Below are positions 6,653 through 14,777 of a DNA stretch of 16,216 bases, one piece after another. The position numbers and the translations under genes were made by a program. The notes under the pieces are model-generated. The model was not told the DNA's origin. It saw only the letters and a program-made list of their open reading frames with translations, and made no database searches. Position 1 is the first letter of the stretch, and every line of letters begins with the position of its first letter. Source of the stretch: TMED14 sp003444795 (GTDB lineage Bacteria > Bacteroidota > Bacteroidia > Flavobacteriales > Schleiferiaceae); assembly GCA_963978445.1 (NCBI GenBank), contig CAXBRT010000025.1, positions 1 through 16,216 on the forward strand. The letters run 5' to 3'.

Positions 6653-8200
6653 TTAAAGCGGGATGTTTCCGTGTTTCCGTTTTGGCGTCGACACCGACTT
6701 GTTTTCGAGCATGGCAAAGGCCTTGATCAGCTTGCCACGCGTTTCGCTGGGGACGATGACTTCATCCACATAGCCACGGGCAGCGGCACGGTAGGGATGC
6801 GCAAAGGCTTCCGCATACTCGGCTTCTTTTTCGGCCCATTTTGCCGTGGAATCTGCCGCCTCTGAAATCTCCTTCTTGAATATGATCTCTGCCGCCCCTT
6901 TGGCGCCCATAACGGCAATTTCTGCCGACGGCCAGGCGTAATTCATGTCTGCACCAATGTGCTTGGAATTCATCACGTCGTAGGCACCGCCATAGGCTTT
7001 CCGCGTAATCACTGTGATGCGCGGGACCGTCGCATCCGCAAAAGCATAAAGCAATTTGGCCCCATTGGTGATGATGCCGTTCCACTCTTGGTCCGTACCG
7101 GGCAAGAAGCCGGGCACGTCCTCCAGAACCAAAAGGGGAATGTTAAAGGCATCGCAGAAGCGCACGAATCGTCCGCCTTTGGTGCTGGCGTGAATATCCA
7201 AGACCCCCGCTAGAAAGGCAGGCTGATTGGCGACTATACCGATGGAACGTCCACCCAAGCGGGCAAAACCCACCACAATGTTTTCCGCAAATTCTGTGTG
7301 CACCTCCAAAAACGACTCTGGATCGACGAGTTCAAAAATGACCTCGCGCATGTCATACGGCTGCTGGGGGCTGGCTGGAATCACGGTATCCAACTGGGGA
7401 CGCGTTTCATCGCTGGGCACATAGGCCAATTTGGGGACGCCGTCTTCACAGTTTTGGGGGAGGTAGCTCAGGAGATGCTTATAGCCTTCAATAGCGGCAC
7501 GTTCGTGGGCATAGGTGAAATGCGTAACGCCACTTTTGACCGAATGTGCACTGGCGCCGCCCAAATCTTCGGACGAAACTTCCTCGTGCGTGACGGTTTT
7601 GACGACGTTGGGACCCGTTACAAACATGTAGCTGGAACCCTCAACCATTCCGATAAAGTCTGTCAAAGCAGGGGAATACACCGCTCCTCCCGCGCAGGGG
7701 CCCATGATCAGGCTCAGTTGGGGAATGACACCCGAAGCACGCGTGTTGCGGTAAAAAATATCCGCATATCCGCCCAAGGAAACCACGCCTTCCTGAATAC
7801 GGGCACCTCCGGAATCGTTCAATCCAATAACCGGGCAGCCGTTCTGCACCGCCAAGTCCAGGATGCGGCAAATCTTTTCTGCATGAGCTTCCGCGAGCGA
7901 ACCACCTAAGACCGTGAAATCTTGTGCGTAGGCATAGACTGTCCGACCGTTAACTGTTCCATAGCCCGTCACCACGCCATCGCCTAAAAAGCGCTGCTGG
8001 TCCAAACCAAACAGGGTGCTGCGGTGCGTCACCATTTGTCCGAGCTCTTCAAAGCTGCCCGGATCAAAAAGGACCTCTAAGCGTTCGCGTGCGGTAAGTT
8101 TTCCTTTGGCGTGCTGCGCCTCAATGCGCTTGGCACCCCCGCCCTGCACGGCCTCCTCACGGAGTTCCTGCAGACGTTGAATCGCTTTTTTCTGAGCCAT
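6653..8200 (-). CDS. pccB: Acyl-CoA carboxylase beta (carboxyltransferase) subunit, propionyl-CoA carboxylase type
   Basis: The protein has 515 residues, the normal length for the biotin-dependent carboxyltransferase beta subunit (PccB/MmdA/AccD5 group). The N half has GKLTARERLEVLFDPGSFEE (33-52), FTVLGGSLAEAHAEKI (95-110), NDSGGARIQEGV (128-139) and the oxyanion segment GPCAGGAVYSPALTDF (167-182). The C half has the matching segment TRKAYGGAYDVMNSKHIGAD (399-418) and AWPSAEIAVMGAKGAAEI (422-439). It ends in the characteristic KRKHGNIPL. It transfers CO2 from carboxybiotin to an acyl-CoA, probably propionyl-CoA, in the cytoplasm. The Asp in GGAYDVM is, to my recollection, at the position linked to propionyl-CoA preference in actinobacterial homologues. 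No biotin carboxylase or carrier gene is adjacent, and a decarboxylase (MmdA) role cannot be excluded. It follows lepA by 35 bases and may be read through from it. Confidence 0.9.
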   Translation of the reverse strand: MAQKKAIQRLQELREEAVQGGGAKRIEAQHAKGKLTARERLEVLFDPGSFEELGQMVTHRSTLFGLDQQRFLGDGVVTGYGTVNGRTVYAYAQDFTVLGGSLAEAHAEKICRILDLAVQNGCPVIGLNDSGGARIQEGVVSLGGYADIFYRNTRASGVIPQLSLIMGPCAGGAVYSPALTDFIGMVEGSSYMFVTGPNVVKTVTHEEVSSEDLGGASAHSVKSGVTHFTYAHERAAIEGYKHLLSYLPQNCEDGVPKLAYVPSDETRPQLDTVIPASPQQPYDMREVIFELVDPESFLEVHTEFAENIVVGFARLGGRSIGIVANQPAFLAGVLDIHASTKGGRFVRFCDAFNIPLLVLEDVPGFLPGTDQEWNGIITNGAKLLYAFADATVPRITVITRKAYGGAYDVMNSKHIGADMNYAWPSAEIAVMGAKGAAEIIFKKEISEAADSTAKWAEKEAEYAEAFAHPYRAAARGYVDEVIVPSETRGKLIKAFAMLENKSVSTPKRKHGNIPL

Positions 8201-8235
8201 AAAACGAATATACCCCGAGAAGGGCTCTAGCCGGT

Positions 8236-10032
8236 TTAGTCGTTGAGCTTGAGAACCGCCAAGAACGCGTCTTGGGGGATTTCCACGTTCCCCAACTGAC
8301 GCATGCGCTTCTTACCCGCTTTTTGCTTTTCCAGCAGTTTGCGTTTCCGCGAGATATCACCCCCATAACACTTCGCCGTCACATCCTTGCGGAGCGCGGA
8401 AAGGGTTTCGCGGGCGATAATCTTGGCGCCAATAGCCGCTTGGATGGCGATCACAAACTGCTGGCGCGGGATGAGTTCGCGCAATTTCTCGCAAAGACGA
8501 CGGCCAATGTCGTACGCGCGGTCCTTGTGAATCAAGGCGCTTAGGGCGTCGATAGGTTCGGCATTGAGCAGGACGTCCACCTTCACCAAATTGGAGGCCT
8601 GGTAGCCCGTAGGGTGGTAGTCAAAGCTCGCATAGCCGCGTGAAATGGTTTTCAAACGGTCGTAAAAGTCAAAGACAATCTCCGCCAAAGGCATGTCAAA
8701 GCTCAACTCCACACGATCAGCCGTCAAATAGGACTGGCCCGTGATGGTTCCGCGCTTGTCGATGCACAGCTTCATGACGCCGCCCACATATTCGCTTTTG
8801 GTGATGATTTGGGCCTTGATGAAGGGCTCTTCAATGCGGTCCAACCCCGAAGGGTCCGGATAATCTGAAGGATTGGTTACCAATATGGCCTTCTTGGTGT
8901 CTGCCTTCATGTACGCAAAGTAGGACACGTTAGGAACCGTCGTGATCACCGTCATGTTGAACTCGCGCTCCAAACGCTCTTGGATAATCTCCATGTGGAG
9001 CATGCCCAAGAATCCGCAACGGAAACCAAAGCCCAAAGCCGCGGAGGTCTCCGCCTCAAAGGTCAAGGACGCATCGTTCAAACGCAGTTTTTCCAACGCC
9101 CCCCGCAGTTCTTCAAATTCCTCCGTATCCACTGGGTAGATGCCCGCAAAGACCATGGGCTTCACGTCCTCAAATCCCGAAACGGCTTCTTCCGCAGGAC
9201 GCTCCACCGTGGTGATGGTGTCGCCCACCTTCACTTCTTTGGCTTCTTTGATGCCCGAGATAATGTAGCCCACATCCCCCGCTCCGAGGAAGCTTCTGGG
9301 CTCCTTGTTCAAACGCAGCACGCCAATTTCATCCGCTTCGTAGGTCTTGCCGGTCGCCATGAATTTGACCTTTTCGCCTTTGCGAATCTGACCGTTTTTG
9401 ATACGGAAGATGGCCTCAATGCCGCGGAAAGGGTTGAAGACAGAGTCAAAAATGACCGCTTGCAAGGGGGCCTCTGCGTCGCCTTCGGGGGCAGGAATTC
9501 GGTCGACGATGGCTTCCAGCAATTCGGGAACCCCCATGCCGGATTTGGCGCTCACGCTGAGAATGTCTTCGCGCTTACATCCTATGAGGTCAATGATTTG
9601 GTCCGCTACTTCCTCCGGATTGGCAGAAGGCAAGTCAATTTTATTCATGATTGGAATAATCTCCAGATCATGTTCAATCGCTAAGTACAGATTGGAAATC
9701 GTCTGCGCCTGGATGCCCTGAGCGGCATCCACCACGAGCAGCGCCCCCTCACACGCAGAAATACTGCGCGAAACCTCATAGCTGAAGTCAACGTGTCCCG
9801 GGGTGTCAATCAGGTTTAGACGGTACTTCTGGCCGTTTAAAGAATAGTCCATTTGGATCGCGTGGCTCTTGATGGTGATACCGCGCTCACGCTCCAAATC
9901 CATATTGTCGAGCAGCTGCTCCTTTTGCTCGCGCTCGGTCACCGTTTGGGTCGCGTCCAAAAGACGGTCCGCCAAGGTGCTCTTCCCGTGGTCGATGTGT
10001 GCAATAATGCAGAAATTCCGAATGTCCTTCAT
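8236..10032 (-). CDS. lepA: Elongation factor 4 (LepA), ribosome-associated GTPase
   Basis: The protein has 598 residues. The GTPase motifs are in order: G1 AHIDHGKST (11-19), switch I DLERERGITI (45-54), G3 DTPGH (76-80), G4 NKID (130-133) and G5 SAK (161-163). EF-G-like domains follow, and the LepA-specific C-terminal domain ends in KKRMRQLGNVEIPQDAF. LepA/EF4 binds the ribosome and affects translocation or subunit biogenesis. The start is set at the ATG at 10030-10032 because the family begins M-K-x-I-R-N-F. An in-frame ATG 36 bases further upstream (10066-10068) would add 12 residues that do not look like LepA. A perfect TAnnTTTG box also lies between the two, so the longer form could not be made from that promoter. 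The gene is divergent from parB across 83 bases. Confidence 0.97.
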   Translation of the reverse strand: MKDIRNFCIIAHIDHGKSTLADRLLDATQTVTEREQKEQLLDNMDLERERGITIKSHAIQMDYSLNGQKYRLNLIDTPGHVDFSYEVSRSISACEGALLVVDAAQGIQAQTISNLYLAIEHDLEIIPIMNKIDLPSANPEEVADQIIDLIGCKREDILSVSAKSGMGVPELLEAIVDRIPAPEGDAEAPLQAVIFDSVFNPFRGIEAIFRIKNGQIRKGEKVKFMATGKTYEADEIGVLRLNKEPRSFLGAGDVGYIISGIKEAKEVKVGDTITTVERPAEEAVSGFEDVKPMVFAGIYPVDTEEFEELRGALEKLRLNDASLTFEAETSAALGFGFRCGFLGMLHMEIIQERLEREFNMTVITTVPNVSYFAYMKADTKKAILVTNPSDYPDPSGLDRIEEPFIKAQIITKSEYVGGVMKLCIDKRGTITGQSYLTADRVELSFDMPLAEIVFDFYDRLKTISRGYASFDYHPTGYQASNLVKVDVLLNAEPIDALSALIHKDRAYDIGRRLCEKLRELIPRQQFVIAIQAAIGAKIIARETLSALRKDVTAKCYGGDISRKRKLLEKQKAGKKRMRQLGNVEIPQDAFLAVLKLND

Positions 10033-10045
10033 GGCTATAGAACGG

Positions 10046-10053
10046 CAAAGGTA
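10046..10053 (-). promoter_or_regulatory. Bacteroidota-type -7 promoter element for lepA
   Basis: On the minus strand this reads TACCTTTG, a perfect match to the Bacteroidota primary-sigma -7 consensus TAnnTTTG. It ends 13 bases before the lepA ATG. A -33 TTG at the usual 19-21 base distance is absent; the nearest is about 28 bases away. If used, transcription would begin only a few bases before the start codon. Confidence 0.4.
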
Positions 10054-10115
10054 CGCCTGCGGTTCCACCTAAAAATCTTTCCAAAAAGCCTCTGCAGAAT
10101 TCCGATATTTGAGGC

Positions 10116-10979
10116 ATGTCAACACCCAAACGACCCGCCATGGGCCGAGGCCTCTCTGCCCTCCTTCAGACCAACACCGCAACGACCGGACAAGACGCTG
10201 GCGCCAAGGAAGTGGTAAGCGGGATTTTTGAGGTCGCCATTGGGGACATTGAGGCCAATCCCAAGCAGCCACGGGTTCATTTTGAGCCCGAACATTTGCA
10301 AGAATTGGCCGCCTCCATTTCCGCCTTGGGCATTGTGCAGCCGATAACGGTCAGACGCTTGCGCCCAGGCAAATACCAAATCATTTCCGGGGAACGACGC
10401 TTCCGCGCCGCGCAATTGGCGGGTCTCGATGTGGTGCCTGTCTATGTTCGACTCGCGAACGACCAGGAAATGTTGGAAATGGCATTGGTGGAGAATATCC
10501 AGCGCCGCGACTTAGATGCCATAGAAGTAGCCATATCCTACAGCCGCTTGATGGACGAATGCAGCATGACGCAGCAGCAAGTCTCTGAGCGTGTGGGCAA
10601 GGAACGCTCTACGGTCGCCAACTACGTCGGCCTGCTCAAGCTGTCTCCGCTGATTCAAGCCGGCCTGCGCGACCGCGAAATCTCCATGGGCCATGCCCGC
10701 GCTTTGGTGGGTTTGAGCGATGATGTGACGCGCGATGCACTTTACACGCAATGTGTCAAAGGGGCATGGTCGGTTCGCCAGTTGGAAGCTGCCGTTCGTG
10801 GACTTTCTTCACCTAAAACGGCGCCTGCTGCAACCGCACCCCATCCCGCGGCCGCCATGCTCGCTCAGAAAACGGGACTGGCCGCCAAAGTCGTCCAGAA
10901 GGCCAATGGCAGCGGCACCATCACGCTTACTTTCAAAAGCGACGCCGAACTCCAGGCCGCATTGAAGAAGCTGTCCTAA
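10116..10979 (+). CDS. parB: Chromosome-partitioning protein ParB
   Basis: The protein has 287 residues, usual for chromosomal ParB. The N-terminal MGRGLSALL (9-17) is the family's ParA-contacting peptide. The CTPase/ParB-Srx domain spans ~37-130 and includes ANPKQPR (47-53), GIVQPITVR (72-80), SGERRFRAAQLAG (91-103) and LVENIQRRDLDAIE (124-137). The DNA-binding part follows with the helix-turn-helix MTQQQVSERVGKERSTVANY (151-170). An Ala/Pro-rich linker leads to a short C-terminal dimerisation segment. ParB loads at parS, spreads as a CTP-dependent clamp, and works with ParA and SMC in origin segregation. parA, usually directly upstream, is not here: upstream is divergent lepA. I found no parS-like 16-mer in the window. 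The gene converges on the next one with 15 bases between stops. The first ATG is chosen because it gives the normal short lead before GRGL. Confidence 0.95.
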   Translation: MSTPKRPAMGRGLSALLQTNTATTGQDAGAKEVVSGIFEVAIGDIEANPKQPRVHFEPEHLQELAASISALGIVQPITVRRLRPGKYQIISGERRFRAAQLAGLDVVPVYVRLANDQEMLEMALVENIQRRDLDAIEVAISYSRLMDECSMTQQQVSERVGKERSTVANYVGLLKLSPLIQAGLRDREISMGHARALVGLSDDVTRDALYTQCVKGAWSVRQLEAAVRGLSSPKTAPAATAPHPAAAMLAQKTGLAAKVVQKANGSGTITLTFKSDAELQAALKKLS

Positions 10980-10994
10980 CGCTTAGCAAGCACT

Positions 10995-12410
10995 TTATTC
11001 CTCCTCGGATTCCGTCGCAACGGCAGGTTCTACAGCGTCATCGGGGAACACATCCATAATTTGGTCGTACAACAACGGGTGGTCCTTGATGTGCTGGGCC
11101 TTTTCTGCCGAATCGTACCGGCCATACACCAGTGGGAATACGACCACTACCAACAGGGTCCAAGCCACGAATAATCCCAGCATGGTGTTGAGCATTCGGC
11201 GAACGGGTGCCGCAGCCCCATTTGGCGCTTTCACTAGCACCCAAAGCACGCCGCCTAGAGCCACCGCAAAGAGGATGTTCCCAACGAGAACCGTGATTCG
11301 GTTAGGTGTCAGGCCAAATTCCAACATTCGGGAGCCAATCGCCCACAATCCGATGCCATCCGCCACAAGAGTCAATGCCACTAGTGCCCCTACCCCCAAG
11401 GTAATGGCGGGATGCTTTTCCTCTTCAAACGCATAGTGCATCATCACCAAGCCAATGACTAAAATGAGCAGCAAGTTGAAGATGAAGAGCTGCTCTCGGT
11501 TCTCCCGCAAGTTGGTCAACCCCTGGCCGAGATAGGTGACTAAGAAGATGAGTACCACCAACAAGAAAAGCGGGATGAAGATGCGCGCGAGTGTGGGCAA
11601 TATTTTCTCCAAAATCTGCTTGTTGGTCCCCCATAGGTAGTGTCCAAAAAAGGGCAAGCCGCACAGGCCCCAAATGGCCAAGTTTTCAAAGAAGCTTTCG
11701 GGAAAATCTAAGAGGCTGAGCAACCCAGCCGTTAATGCCATAAGCGCACCACCCGCCAGGCCTACGATAAAGGCAAAAAGGCCCACTTGAACGCTATGTC
11801 GGACAAAGTCCACACGCTCTTCGCCCGGTGATAAACGGGTGTAAACATATCCTAAAAGCCCCCAGAGCAACAAGGGAAAGTGAATTTGCACAAGGTTTTG
11901 AGCCTGGCGTACAAGCGCAAATGGATCCTCCAAAGTCTGATATTCAAGTCGACCTGTTTCTGGATTATTTCCCCAATCATAGACTTGGTAGGGCCAATCG
12001 CCCCAGTAGAGATCCGCTACGATGTACAAGGTCAACAATCCAATCGCCAAGCACCAAAAGGCACGCATCTCCCCCCAAGCCCGGTGAATCGTTGTATGGT
12101 ACGCCATAAGTGGCAGGAGGAAAACAGGGGCGATGTAGGGGATGAACCAATCGTCGGAGGGTGCCCCTGTCCATTCCGGGATGCGGAAAAAGAAAAAAGC
12201 CGCAAAGGTCATGGCCACCGTAAACCACATCGTTCCATTCCCCCCAGCGGATGTGCTGGCCTCCTGGGGCTCAAGGCCCAATCGATAGGTCCACGCCAAA
12301 GCGAGTGGATCTTTGGATGCGATTAAACCGGCGGCGACAAAATCGTTTTTAAACTGTGCTGGGTTGGATTGGTAAGCCTCTTCCAAGGCCTTAGGTCCCA
12401 GGTGTAGCAT
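10995..12410 (-). CDS. DUF4153-type multi-pass membrane protein
   Basis: The protein has 471 residues. A short soluble N-terminus (1-60) is followed by about eleven hydrophobic segments, roughly at residues 61-77, 88-104, 115-133, 177-191, 207-233, 243-260, 277-294, 308-326, 335-358, 373-393 and 408-429. The tail is acidic (VFPDDAVEPAVATESEEE). The segment RMLEFGLTPNRITVLVGNIL (361-380) matches the conserved LTPNR region I associate with DUF4153, whose function is unknown. Such proteins are often next to envelope or signalling genes; here the neighbours (parB convergent, S46 peptidase upstream) say little. The upstream region has an imperfect -7 box (TACTTTCG on the minus strand, 12441-12448). 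The terminator of the preceding gene separates the two, so it is probably its own transcription unit. The family call is moderate; the membrane topology is clear. Confidence 0.72.
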   Translation of the reverse strand: MLHLGPKALEEAYQSNPAQFKNDFVAAGLIASKDPLALAWTYRLGLEPQEASTSAGGNGTMWFTVAMTFAAFFFFRIPEWTGAPSDDWFIPYIAPVFLLPLMAYHTTIHRAWGEMRAFWCLAIGLLTLYIVADLYWGDWPYQVYDWGNNPETGRLEYQTLEDPFALVRQAQNLVQIHFPLLLWGLLGYVYTRLSPGEERVDFVRHSVQVGLFAFIVGLAGGALMALTAGLLSLLDFPESFFENLAIWGLCGLPFFGHYLWGTNKQILEKILPTLARIFIPLFLLVVLIFLVTYLGQGLTNLRENREQLFIFNLLLILVIGLVMMHYAFEEEKHPAITLGVGALVALTLVADGIGLWAIGSRMLEFGLTPNRITVLVGNILFAVALGGVLWVLVKAPNGAAAPVRRMLNTMLGLFVAWTLLVVVVFPLVYGRYDSAEKAQHIKDHPLLYDQIMDVFPDDAVEPAVATESEEE

Positions 12411-12473
12411 GGAAAAAATGTTTGGTGTTCGTGGGTTAAACGAAAGTAGGGAAGATTTAGTGCCGAGTTTTTC

Positions 12474-12506
12474 AAAAAAAACGGCCCCCTGTTTCCAGAG
12501 GACCGT
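12474..12506 (-). terminator. Intrinsic terminator of the S46 peptidase gene
   Basis: ACGGCCCCCTG (12481-12491) pairs with CAGAGGACCGT (12496-12506) around a TTTC loop, with two C/A mismatches. On the minus strand it is followed by eight T (complement of 12474-12481). It lies 37 bases past the peptidase stop and insulates the DUF4153-type gene downstream. Confidence 0.85.
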
Positions 12507-12542
12507 TCAGCTGTTTCGCGCGGATTAAAACGCTTGATTCTC

Positions 12543-14684
12543 TTAGAAGTGCAGCGTCATCTCATCTACCAAGTGACGAGCACCCGCATACTTGTCTACA
12601 ATGAACAACACATAGCGAATGTCCACGCTAATGGTCCGCTGGAGCTCATCCTCGAAGAAGATATCGCCCGACATCGCCTCCCAGTTCCCGTCAAAAGCAA
12701 CACCGATCAATTCGCCTTTGCCGTTGATCAAGGGTGAACCTGAGTTGCCTCCGGTGATGTCGTTGTCCGTGATCAAGCCTACGGGCAATTTGCCGTTGGC
12801 ATCTGCGTACTGACCATAGTCCTTCGCATTGTACAAGTCCTTCAAACGCTGAGGCACCTCAAACTCGGGGTTGGTCGCGTCTTCCTTCTGCATCACACCG
12901 TCCAGGGTGGTGTAGTAGTTGTAGGTCACGCCGTCCTTGGGTTCGTAGGAACCTACTTTTCCGAAGGTCATACGCATCGTGCTGTTGGCATCTGGCGACC
13001 AATCTTCATTGGGCAACATTTCGCGCACACCCGCCGTCCACAAGCGGTAGGCCTTGCCCTCCATTTCTGCCAATTCGGGATCCTGACCGCCAAAGTAAGC
13101 CTCGCGGAAATCGTTGGCCACTTTGGTCAAGGGGTCGTTCGCCAAGGTGGCGCTATCTGGATTGGCCAAGAAAGCCTCAAAGCGCTCCTTGTTCATGTAG
13201 ATAGACGTCGCATAGATATGGTCGGCGTATGCTTTAAAGTCTCCGCCCACTTCGCCTACATTTTTGATGAAACGCGGCTGCTGATCTACGGAAATATTCT
13301 TGGCATACATCGCCCAAAGCGCGGCCATCAAGTCACGGTCGCTCTCCGCATGGAATTCCGCAAAATGGCCGTTGGCTTGGTCTTGAATAGCCGGCATCAT
13401 TTTGGCCATCATGTCTGGGGCTGCAATGCCACGCTCTAGGGCGCGTGCCGTGCGATAGGCAAAGAGCACAGCCGATGGGCCACGAATAACGGCCTCCATC
13501 AAGTATACCTGATTCTTGACAGTAGGATCTGTGGCGCGGTAATAGGTTTGCATTAATTTCAATGTCTCACCGTATTTCGCTTGGCGCTTGGGGTCTGCAT
13601 CGACCCAAGCGGCAAAGTGCGCTTCTAGGTTGGCCTTCTTATTGTAGACCTTGTTATTCACCAACTGCTCCGTCTGACCGATGAAGTACTTCCAATAGTT
13701 GGCCGTTTGGGCATAGCTAGAGGCCAAGAGGATGTTCAACGCAGGATCCGCCTGCATGTAGCTGCGCAATACGGCCAACTTCACATCGCGAATCTCCACC
13801 ACCGTAGGGTTGTAAATGTCTACAGCTTGTTGAACACCCCAGCTAGAGAGGTAGCGATCCGTGCTGCCGGGATAACCCCACACCATGGCAAAATCTCCAT
13901 CGTTCACGCCTTTCAAGCTGATGGGCAGGTGGTGCTTGGGCTGCAAGGGGACGTTGTCCGCGCTGTAGTCAGAACCTTTACCGTCCTTGCCCATGTATAC
14001 ACGGAACATGGAGAAGTCGCCCGTGTGGCGTGGCCACATCCAGTTGTCCGTGTCGCCACCGTACTTACCTACACTGCTGGGAGGAGCGCCTACCAAGCGA
14101 ATGTCATTGTACTTGTGGTATACAAAAAGGTAGAATTCGTTGCCGTGGTAGAAAGACTCCACATCGGCATCGTACTCCGTTCCTTCCGTCGCCTTGGCTA
14201 TCAATTCTTTGGCCTTTTCAGCCACAGCCGCCGAACGCTCCGCCTCCGTCATGTTGTCATTCAGGACTTTGTTCATGTCCTTGGTGACGTCCTCAATTCG
14301 GACCAAGAAATTCACAAATAGGCCTGGGTTGGGAAGTTCTTCCGCGCGAGTCATCGCCCAGAAGCCATCCGCCAAGTAGTTGTGCTCCACCGTGGAGTGC
14401 TTCTGAATCGCATCATACCCGCAGTGGTGGTTGGTTAAAATCAATCCCTCAGAGGAGATGATTTCTCCCGTGCAAAAGCCACCAAAGGACACAATCGCAT
14501 CCTTCAAAGAGCCGTGGTTAACATCGTACAAGTCTTTTGCTGACAGCTTAAGGCCAGCCTTCTTCATGTCCTTGTAGTTGAGTTTTTTCATCAACAAAGG
14601 AATCCACATGCCTTCCCCGGCATGCAAGGTTGTCGTCGGCAAAGCGAGCGTCAACGCAACTAAGAGAATGAGAATCTTTTTCAT
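12543..14684 (-). CDS. Family S46 dipeptidyl-peptidase, DPP7-like
   Basis: The protein has 713 residues, the usual length for Bacteroidota DPP7/DPP11 enzymes. A signal peptide covers residues 1-22 (MKKILILLVALTLAL...LHA). The trypsin-like catalytic parts are split by a helical domain. CTGEIISSEGLILTNHHCGY (71-90) holds the catalytic His (His87). GGDTDNWMWPRHTGDFS (209-225) holds the Asp (probably Asp223). DITGGNSGSP (642-651) holds Ser648. The residue 18 after the serine is Gly666, in AFDGNWE. DPP11 enzymes, which cut after Asp/Glu, have Arg here, so this enzyme should be DPP7-like and prefer hydrophobic or broad P1 residues. It releases N-terminal dipeptides in the periplasm. There is no T9SS tail. 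The ATG at 14684 is chosen because it opens the signal peptide; a TTG 18 bases upstream would add an unsupported six residues. A strong terminator follows. Confidence 0.94.
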   Translation of the reverse strand: MKKILILLVALTLALPTTTLHAGEGMWIPLLMKKLNYKDMKKAGLKLSAKDLYDVNHGSLKDAIVSFGGFCTGEIISSEGLILTNHHCGYDAIQKHSTVEHNYLADGFWAMTRAEELPNPGLFVNFLVRIEDVTKDMNKVLNDNMTEAERSAAVAEKAKELIAKATEGTEYDADVESFYHGNEFYLFVYHKYNDIRLVGAPPSSVGKYGGDTDNWMWPRHTGDFSMFRVYMGKDGKGSDYSADNVPLQPKHHLPISLKGVNDGDFAMVWGYPGSTDRYLSSWGVQQAVDIYNPTVVEIRDVKLAVLRSYMQADPALNILLASSYAQTANYWKYFIGQTEQLVNNKVYNKKANLEAHFAAWVDADPKRQAKYGETLKLMQTYYRATDPTVKNQVYLMEAVIRGPSAVLFAYRTARALERGIAAPDMMAKMMPAIQDQANGHFAEFHAESDRDLMAALWAMYAKNISVDQQPRFIKNVGEVGGDFKAYADHIYATSIYMNKERFEAFLANPDSATLANDPLTKVANDFREAYFGGQDPELAEMEGKAYRLWTAGVREMLPNEDWSPDANSTMRMTFGKVGSYEPKDGVTYNYYTTLDGVMQKEDATNPEFEVPQRLKDLYNAKDYGQYADANGKLPVGLITDNDITGGNSGSPLINGKGELIGVAFDGNWEAMSGDIFFEDELQRTISVDIRYVLFIVDKYAGARHLVDEMTLHF

Positions 14685-14721
14685 AGGAAGGCGAAGATAC
14701 AAAGGGGTGGGAGTGTTTAAA

Positions 14722-14738
14722 CGTATTGAACAAATACG
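14722..14738. promoter_or_regulatory. Inverted repeat upstream of the S46 peptidase gene, possible operator
   Basis: CGTATT (14722-14727) and AATACG (14733-14738) are perfect inverse complements around GAACA, 38-54 bases before the peptidase ATG. It is in the right place for an operator or activator site, but a 6-bp arm can occur by chance and no partner copy is visible. The gap itself (14685-14777) holds no gene. Confidence 0.25.
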
Positions 14739-14777
14739 CCTCCGCGCGAAGCTCGAGCTTTCCAGTTAACTCGCCAA

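Noticed and set aside
10033..10068. A longer lepA start at 10068 (12 extra residues)
   Set aside because: The family begins at M-K-x-I-R-N-F, and the extra residues are not LepA-like. The best promoter box lies inside this extension.
10104..10111. GATATTTG as a -7 box for parB
   Set aside because: One mismatch and no -33 TTG at the right distance; it would also place the transcript start at or inside the ATG.
10981..10997. GCTT-AGC-AAGC hairpin between parB and the DUF4153-type gene as a terminator
   Set aside because: The stem is only 4 bp with a poor tail; the 15-base gap is too short to judge.
13707..14321. Long plus-strand open frame antisense to the S46 peptidase
   Set aside because: It is a shadow of the strongly supported peptidase gene. 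Its composition is not protein-like, and no family is recognisable. The same holds for other long antisense frames over lepA and pccB.
14685..14702. A TTG start for the S46 peptidase, adding six residues
   Set aside because: The ATG at 14684 directly opens a standard signal peptide; the extension would place uncharged residues before it.
14749..14760. Perfect 12-bp palindrome AAGCTCGAGCTT after the DUF3050 gene
   Set aside because: Neither strand has a T run after it, and it has no loop, so it is not a convincing terminator. It is probably chance.
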